Source: Bryobacteraceae bacterium
Lineage (GTDB): Bacteria; Acidobacteriota; Terriglobia; Bryobacterales; Bryobacteraceae
DNA: 6,083 nt
Assembly (NCBI GenBank): GCA_947456995.1
Contig: CANGVB010000248.1
Location: 1-6,083, forward strand
Direction: 5' to 3'
Shown here: piece after piece, positions 4,965 through 6,083 of the stretch
Position numbering within the stretch: position 1 is the stretch's first letter
Layout of the letters: each line of letters begins with the position of its first letter
Made by a program: the position numbers and the translations under genes
Notes under the pieces: model-generated
Database searches by the model: none
What the model was told of the DNA's origin: nothing
The model's input: the letters and a program-made list of their open reading frames with translations, nothing else

Positions 4965-6083
4965 CTATTTGGCGTGGATTTCCTGAAGACTCCAGACGCG
5001 ATTTGGGGTTGTCTGTTTGGCTTCCATCGCCTCTGCTGCGGCCTTCGCTGCTGACATGGTGGTGATACAAGGCACACGATATTGGATTGCCGCGCGGCGG
5101 ATGGCCTTCTCATCGCCGAAGCTCACGCTACCCATCGTTGTATAGATTGCGAGCTGAAGGGCGCCGGTTTTCATCAGATCGACTGCATTTGGACGGCCCT
5201 CATTTACCTTGTAAACGATTTTGGAAGGTACACCTGCAGCATTCAGCGCGTTTGCTGTGCCACGTGTGGCGACAAACTGGAATCCAAATTCCTTAAGCTT
5301 GACGGCAATCGCAACTGCCTCAGGCTTGTGTTTGTCGTTGACGCTGATGAAGATGGTGCCGCTGGCTGGCAGCGGAACTCCCGCGCTCAACTGAGCTTTG
5401 CCGAAAGCTTCGCCGAAAGTATCGCCGACGCCCATAACTTCGCCCGTTGAACGCATCTCGGGGCCCAGCACCGGGTCGACACCGAGGAACTTGTGGAAGG
5501 GCAGGACGGGGCTCTTGACGAAGAACTTGGTGACGCTGAGGACTCCGCTCGTCCGGCCACCGGTGAGGTGGGCCAGATCTTTCAGTTTGTGGCCGAGCAT
5601 GAGGCCGACCGCCACCTTGGGAAGCGGGATCCCGGTTGCTTTGCTAACGTAAGGAACCGTTCGCGAAGCTCGTGGGTTCACTTCAATGACGTAGACCTTA
5701 CCGTCCTTGATTGCGTACTGAACGTTCATCAAGCCGACCACCTTGAGGGCGCGGGCTAGTTTTACGGTGTACTCTTCAATCGTCTTGAGATCGGTTTCGG
5801 TGAGTGAATAGGGAGGGAGAACGCAACTGGAATCGCCAGAGTGGATGCCGGCTTCTTCGATGTGTTCCATGATGCCCGAGATCAGAACGTCTTCGCTGTC
5901 GCTGAGACAATCGACGTCGACTTCGACGGCATCTTCGAGGAATCGATCCACGAGGACTGGGCGATCCTGCGAGAAGTGGACGGCCTCCTGCATGTAGCGC
6001 CGCACCATGTCCTCGTCGTAGGCGATGACCATAGCCCGACCGCCGAGCACGAAGCTGGGGCGAACCAAGACCGGGTAGCCGAT
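4965..6083 (-). CDS. carB: Carbamoyl-phosphate synthase large subunit, C-terminal part (5' end beyond the window)
   Basis: The C-terminal 372 residues of CarB, which makes carbamoyl phosphate from bicarbonate, ammonia from the CarA glutaminase subunit, and two ATP, feeding pyrimidine and arginine synthesis. The frame is open to the window edge. Numbering from the first codon seen, the fragment starts in the second ATP-grasp domain (carbamate phosphorylation), with [12 protein letters not shown] (7-18), EVDVD (54-58), [16 protein letters not shown] (70-85) and [20 protein letters not shown] (132-151), whose Glu134 and Asn136 match metal/ATP ligands. [13 protein letters not shown] (206-218) follows. 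About residues 240-372 form the MGS-like allosteric domain, ending in SLQEIHAK. It aligns with the last third of the roughly 1,070-residue E. coli enzyme without gaps of note. In the effector pocket, IINTT of E. coli reads AIYTT here (Tyr314). No strong terminator follows the stop, only a T-run (4944-4949) after a weak pairing. Confidence 0.97.
   Translation of the reverse strand: MGYPVLVRPSFVLGGRAMVIAYDEDMVRRYMQEAVHFSQDRPVLVDRFLEDAVEVDVDCLSDSEDVLISGIMEHIEEAGIHSGDSSCVLPPYSLTETDLKTIEEYTVKLARALKVVGLMNVQYAIKDGKVYVIEVNPRASRTVPYVSKATGIPLPKVAVGLMLGHKLKDLAHLTGGRTSGVLSVTKFFVKSPVLPFHKFLGVDPVLGPEMRSTGEVMGVGDTFGEAFGKAQLSAGVPLPASGTIFISVNDKHKPEAVAIAVKLKEFGFQFVATRGTANALNAAGVPSKIVYKVNEGRPNAVDLMKTGALQLAIYTTMGSVSFGDEKAIRRAAIQYRVPCITTMSAAKAAAEAMEAKQTTPNRVWSLQEIHAK

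Overview
The window is dense bacterial chromosome of moderate G+C (mid-50s % by eye). Gene content and protein style suggest Acidobacteriota, perhaps the Bryobacter/Solibacter branch. That placement rests on remembered family resemblance (a YagR/YagS-type xanthine dehydrogenase pair, a secreted DUF1326-like protein, a tiny Lys/Asp-rich exported peptide) and is tentative.

Left half, + strand (1-3854): a compact four-gene run that looks like one operon. It opens inside the molybdopterin-binding large subunit of a xanthine dehydrogenase/aldehyde oxidase-family enzyme. The stop and start codons overlap (TAATG) at the FAD-binding medium subunit. Three bases after that gene's stop begins a 73-residue cysteine-containing protein of unknown function, and 22 bases after that gene a secreted DUF1326-like protein. 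The [2Fe-2S] small subunit needed for a complete enzyme is not in the window and is expected upstream. Electrons would pass from the molybdenum site through 2Fe-2S clusters to FAD. The role of the two trailing genes is unknown.

Middle (3855-3993): a convergent intergenic region with two consecutive perfect or near-perfect hairpins. The second has the layout of a bidirectional intrinsic terminator serving both converging transcripts.

Right half, - strand (3994-6083), read right to left: the C-terminal third of carB (carbamoyl-phosphate synthase large subunit, pyrimidine/arginine synthesis), cut by the window edge. Next is a 43-residue exported peptide whose mature part is almost entirely Lys, Asp and His, with its own ribosome binding site and intrinsic terminator. 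Last is an unrecognised 168-residue cytoplasmic-looking protein ending at the shared terminator.

No tRNA, rRNA, CRISPR array, insertion sequence, transposase or phage gene was seen. The least explained items are the three small or unknown proteins (2930-3151, 3994-4500, 4713-4844) and the double hairpin at 3905-3979. I see no clear novel defence or mobile system.
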